Of a stretch of DNA of 16,090 bases, positions 14,892-16,090 are shown piece by piece. A program made the position numbers and the translations under genes. The stretch's first letter is position 1. Each line of letters starts with the position of its first letter. Source of the DNA: JAGLCY01 sp965363725. Its GTDB lineage: Bacteria; Krumholzibacteriota; Krumholzibacteriia; LZORAL124-64-63. The stretch covers positions 1 through 16,090 of the forward strand of contig CBDTUS010000079.1 in NCBI GenBank assembly GCA_965363725.1, given 5' to 3'. Under the pieces are notes generated by a model. It worked only from the letters and a program-made list of their open reading frames with translations. It made no database searches and was not told the DNA's origin.

Positions 14892-16090
14892 ATGGAAAAA
14901 AAGCAGTTCGACTCCATCATCAAGAAGATTCGCAAGGAAGCCACCGCCAAGGGAGGGTACATCCTCCACGGCCAGATCAACGACATGCTGGGCAACGAAG
15001 TCGAAGTCGCCCAGATCGAACGGATCTACGAGAAACTGGGTGAGCTTCAGATCGACTACTACGACTCCGAGGCCGAGGCCAAGGAGAAGCTTTCCCGCCG
15101 CAAGAAAAAAGAGAAGAAGAAGATCGCCGCGGCGCGCAAGGTCTCGCGGACCAACGTCAAGTACGACGACCCGGTCCGCATGTACCTGCGCGAGATGGGG
15201 CGGGTTCCCCTGCTGACCCGGCAGGGCGAGGTCAACCTGGCCCGGCGCATGGAGGATGGGCGCATCGCCATCATCGAGGCCACGCTGCGGTCCAACCACT
15301 CACTCAACGAACTGCGGCAGACGGCCAGCCAGATGCTGGCCGAATCGATCCATGTCGACGAGGTGGTGCAGCACGACACCAGCACCTGGAACGTACACTT
15401 GTCGGCCAAGAAGGAAGCCAAGCGGATCCTGCGGGCCCTCGAGCGGATCGAGATCTGGCAGAAGGAAATCCGCGAGGAGCGGACCGAACTCGAGTCCTGC
15501 ACCAACTCGGCCCGGGCGGCCACGCTGACCCGCATGGTCCAGTCGCGGGAGACCAAGATCCTCGAAAGTTTCATGGATCTCCATCTGGCGCCGGCCCAGG
15601 TCGAACAGCTCGCCAACAAGCTCATCCTCATTCACGGCAAGGTCTGCGACCTGCAGGCCCGCATCACCATGGCCGAGGAGGAGGTCGGGGTTCCTTTCGC
15701 GGAAATGAACACGGCCCTCAAGAGCCGGTCCCTCAAGAAGGGCCGCAAGGAGAACATCCAGGAGGCCTACCAAGTGATCCGCGGGCTGCGCAAGCGGGTG
15801 CAGGACATCGAGCGGGAAATCGGTCTGACCAGCGAGCAACTCAGCCGGATCGGCACCGAGATCGTGATGGGCAAGCAGCAGGTCGACACCGCCCAGCGCG
15901 AGATGATCGAGGCCAACGTGCGGCTGGTGATCTCGATCGCCAAGCGCTACACCAATCGCGGCCTGGAATTCCTGGACCTGATCCAGGAGGGGAACAGCGG
16001 CCTGATGCGCGCGGTCGAGAAATTCGACTACCGCAAGGGCTACAAGTTCTCCACCTACGCCACCTGGTGGATCCGGCAGGCCATCACCCG
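14892..16090 (+). CDS. rpoD: RNA polymerase primary sigma factor RpoD, 3' end cut off
   Basis: The first 399 complete codons of a sigma-70 primary factor; the window ends inside region 2.4. Region 1.1 is recognisable at about 1-60 (FDSIIKKIRKEA and the helical segment after it), followed by a lysine-rich linker (about 64-80). Region 1.2 holds DDPVRMYLREMGRVPLLT from about 92. A long non-conserved region (roughly 125-310) resembles that of E. coli-type sigma factors, including a VDEVVQ segment. Regions 2.1-2.4 show EMIEANVRLVISIAKRY, TNRGLEFLDLIQEGN, and YKFSTYATWWIRQAIT, the -10 recognition and melting helix. The usual EGNIGLM reads EGNSGLM here. The start has only a distant G-rich site (14874-14879), and coupling from dnaG eight bases upstream is likely. 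Confidence 0.97.
   Translation, partial: MEKKQFDSIIKKIRKEATAKGGYILHGQINDMLGNEVEVAQIERIYEKLGELQIDYYDSEAEAKEKLSRRKKKEKKKIAAARKVSRTNVKYDDPVRMYLREMGRVPLLTRQGEVNLARRMEDGRIAIIEATLRSNHSLNELRQTASQMLAESIHVDEVVQHDTSTWNVHLSAKKEAKRILRALERIEIWQKEIREERTELESCTNSARAATLTRMVQSRETKILESFMDLHLAPAQVEQLANKLILIHGKVCDLQARITMAEEEVGVPFAEMNTALKSRSLKKGRKENIQEAYQVIRGLRKRVQDIEREIGLTSEQLSRIGTEIVMGKQQVDTAQREMIEANVRLVISIAKRYTNRGLEFLDLIQEGNSGLMRAVEKFDYRKGYKFSTYATWWIRQAIT

Noticed and set aside
13782..15299. A 505-codon open frame on the - strand across dnaG and rpoD
   Set aside because: It is antisense to two unmistakable genes, spans their junction, and its translation shows Arg/Ser/Pro-rich composition without any family motif. 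Long antisense frames are expected in GC-rich DNA.
1..16090. Mobile elements, CRISPR arrays, phage genes, toxin-antitoxin or defence genes
   Set aside because: Every coding stretch is accounted for by a housekeeping or envelope gene; no spaced repeats, transposase motifs or composition breaks were seen.

Overview
The window is a GC-rich bacterial chromosome segment with every recognised gene on the + strand and no gap above about 160 bp. It is almost entirely conserved housekeeping DNA. I see no mobile element, CRISPR array, phage gene or other accessory system. The left edge cuts a tRNA whose 3' half has the 8+5 acceptor/T-stem geometry of selenocysteine tRNA (selC), so the organism probably makes selenoproteins. 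The right edge cuts rpoD inside sigma region 2.

Layout: selC 3' end (1-55); a diacylglycerol-kinase-family lipid kinase (94-987) coupled to a secreted or membrane DUF5683 protein (987-1673); lepA, lepB and hemW (1757-5556); the heat-shock group hrcA, grpE, dnaJ followed by rsmE (5632-9313); then yqeY, cvpA, mutS2, dnaG and rpoD (9404 to the end). Most genes are separated by 0-90 bp and several are translationally coupled, so long co-transcribed units are likely. Promoter-like sequences lie before yqeY and before dnaG.

The order resembles a condensed version of the Bacillus-type neighbourhood lepA-hemW-hrcA-grpE-dnaK-dnaJ-prmA-rsmE-mtaB-rpsU-yqeY-...-dnaG-sigA. Here dnaK, prmA, mtaB and rpsU are absent, lepB sits between lepA and hemW, and a cvpA-mutS2 pair sits between yqeY and dnaG. 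The theme is translation and protein quality control (LepA, RsmE, HrcA/GrpE/DnaJ, MutS2), protein export (LepB), and replication and transcription initiation (DnaG, RpoD).

The organism is probably a diderm: RpoD carries region 1.1 and a long non-conserved region, LepB is compact with a periplasmic Cys pair, and DUF5683 proteins are common in the Fibrobacteres-Chlorobi-Bacteroidetes superphylum and related candidate phyla. A deltaproteobacterium-like or FCB-associated candidate phylum fits. I cannot place it further from sequence alone.
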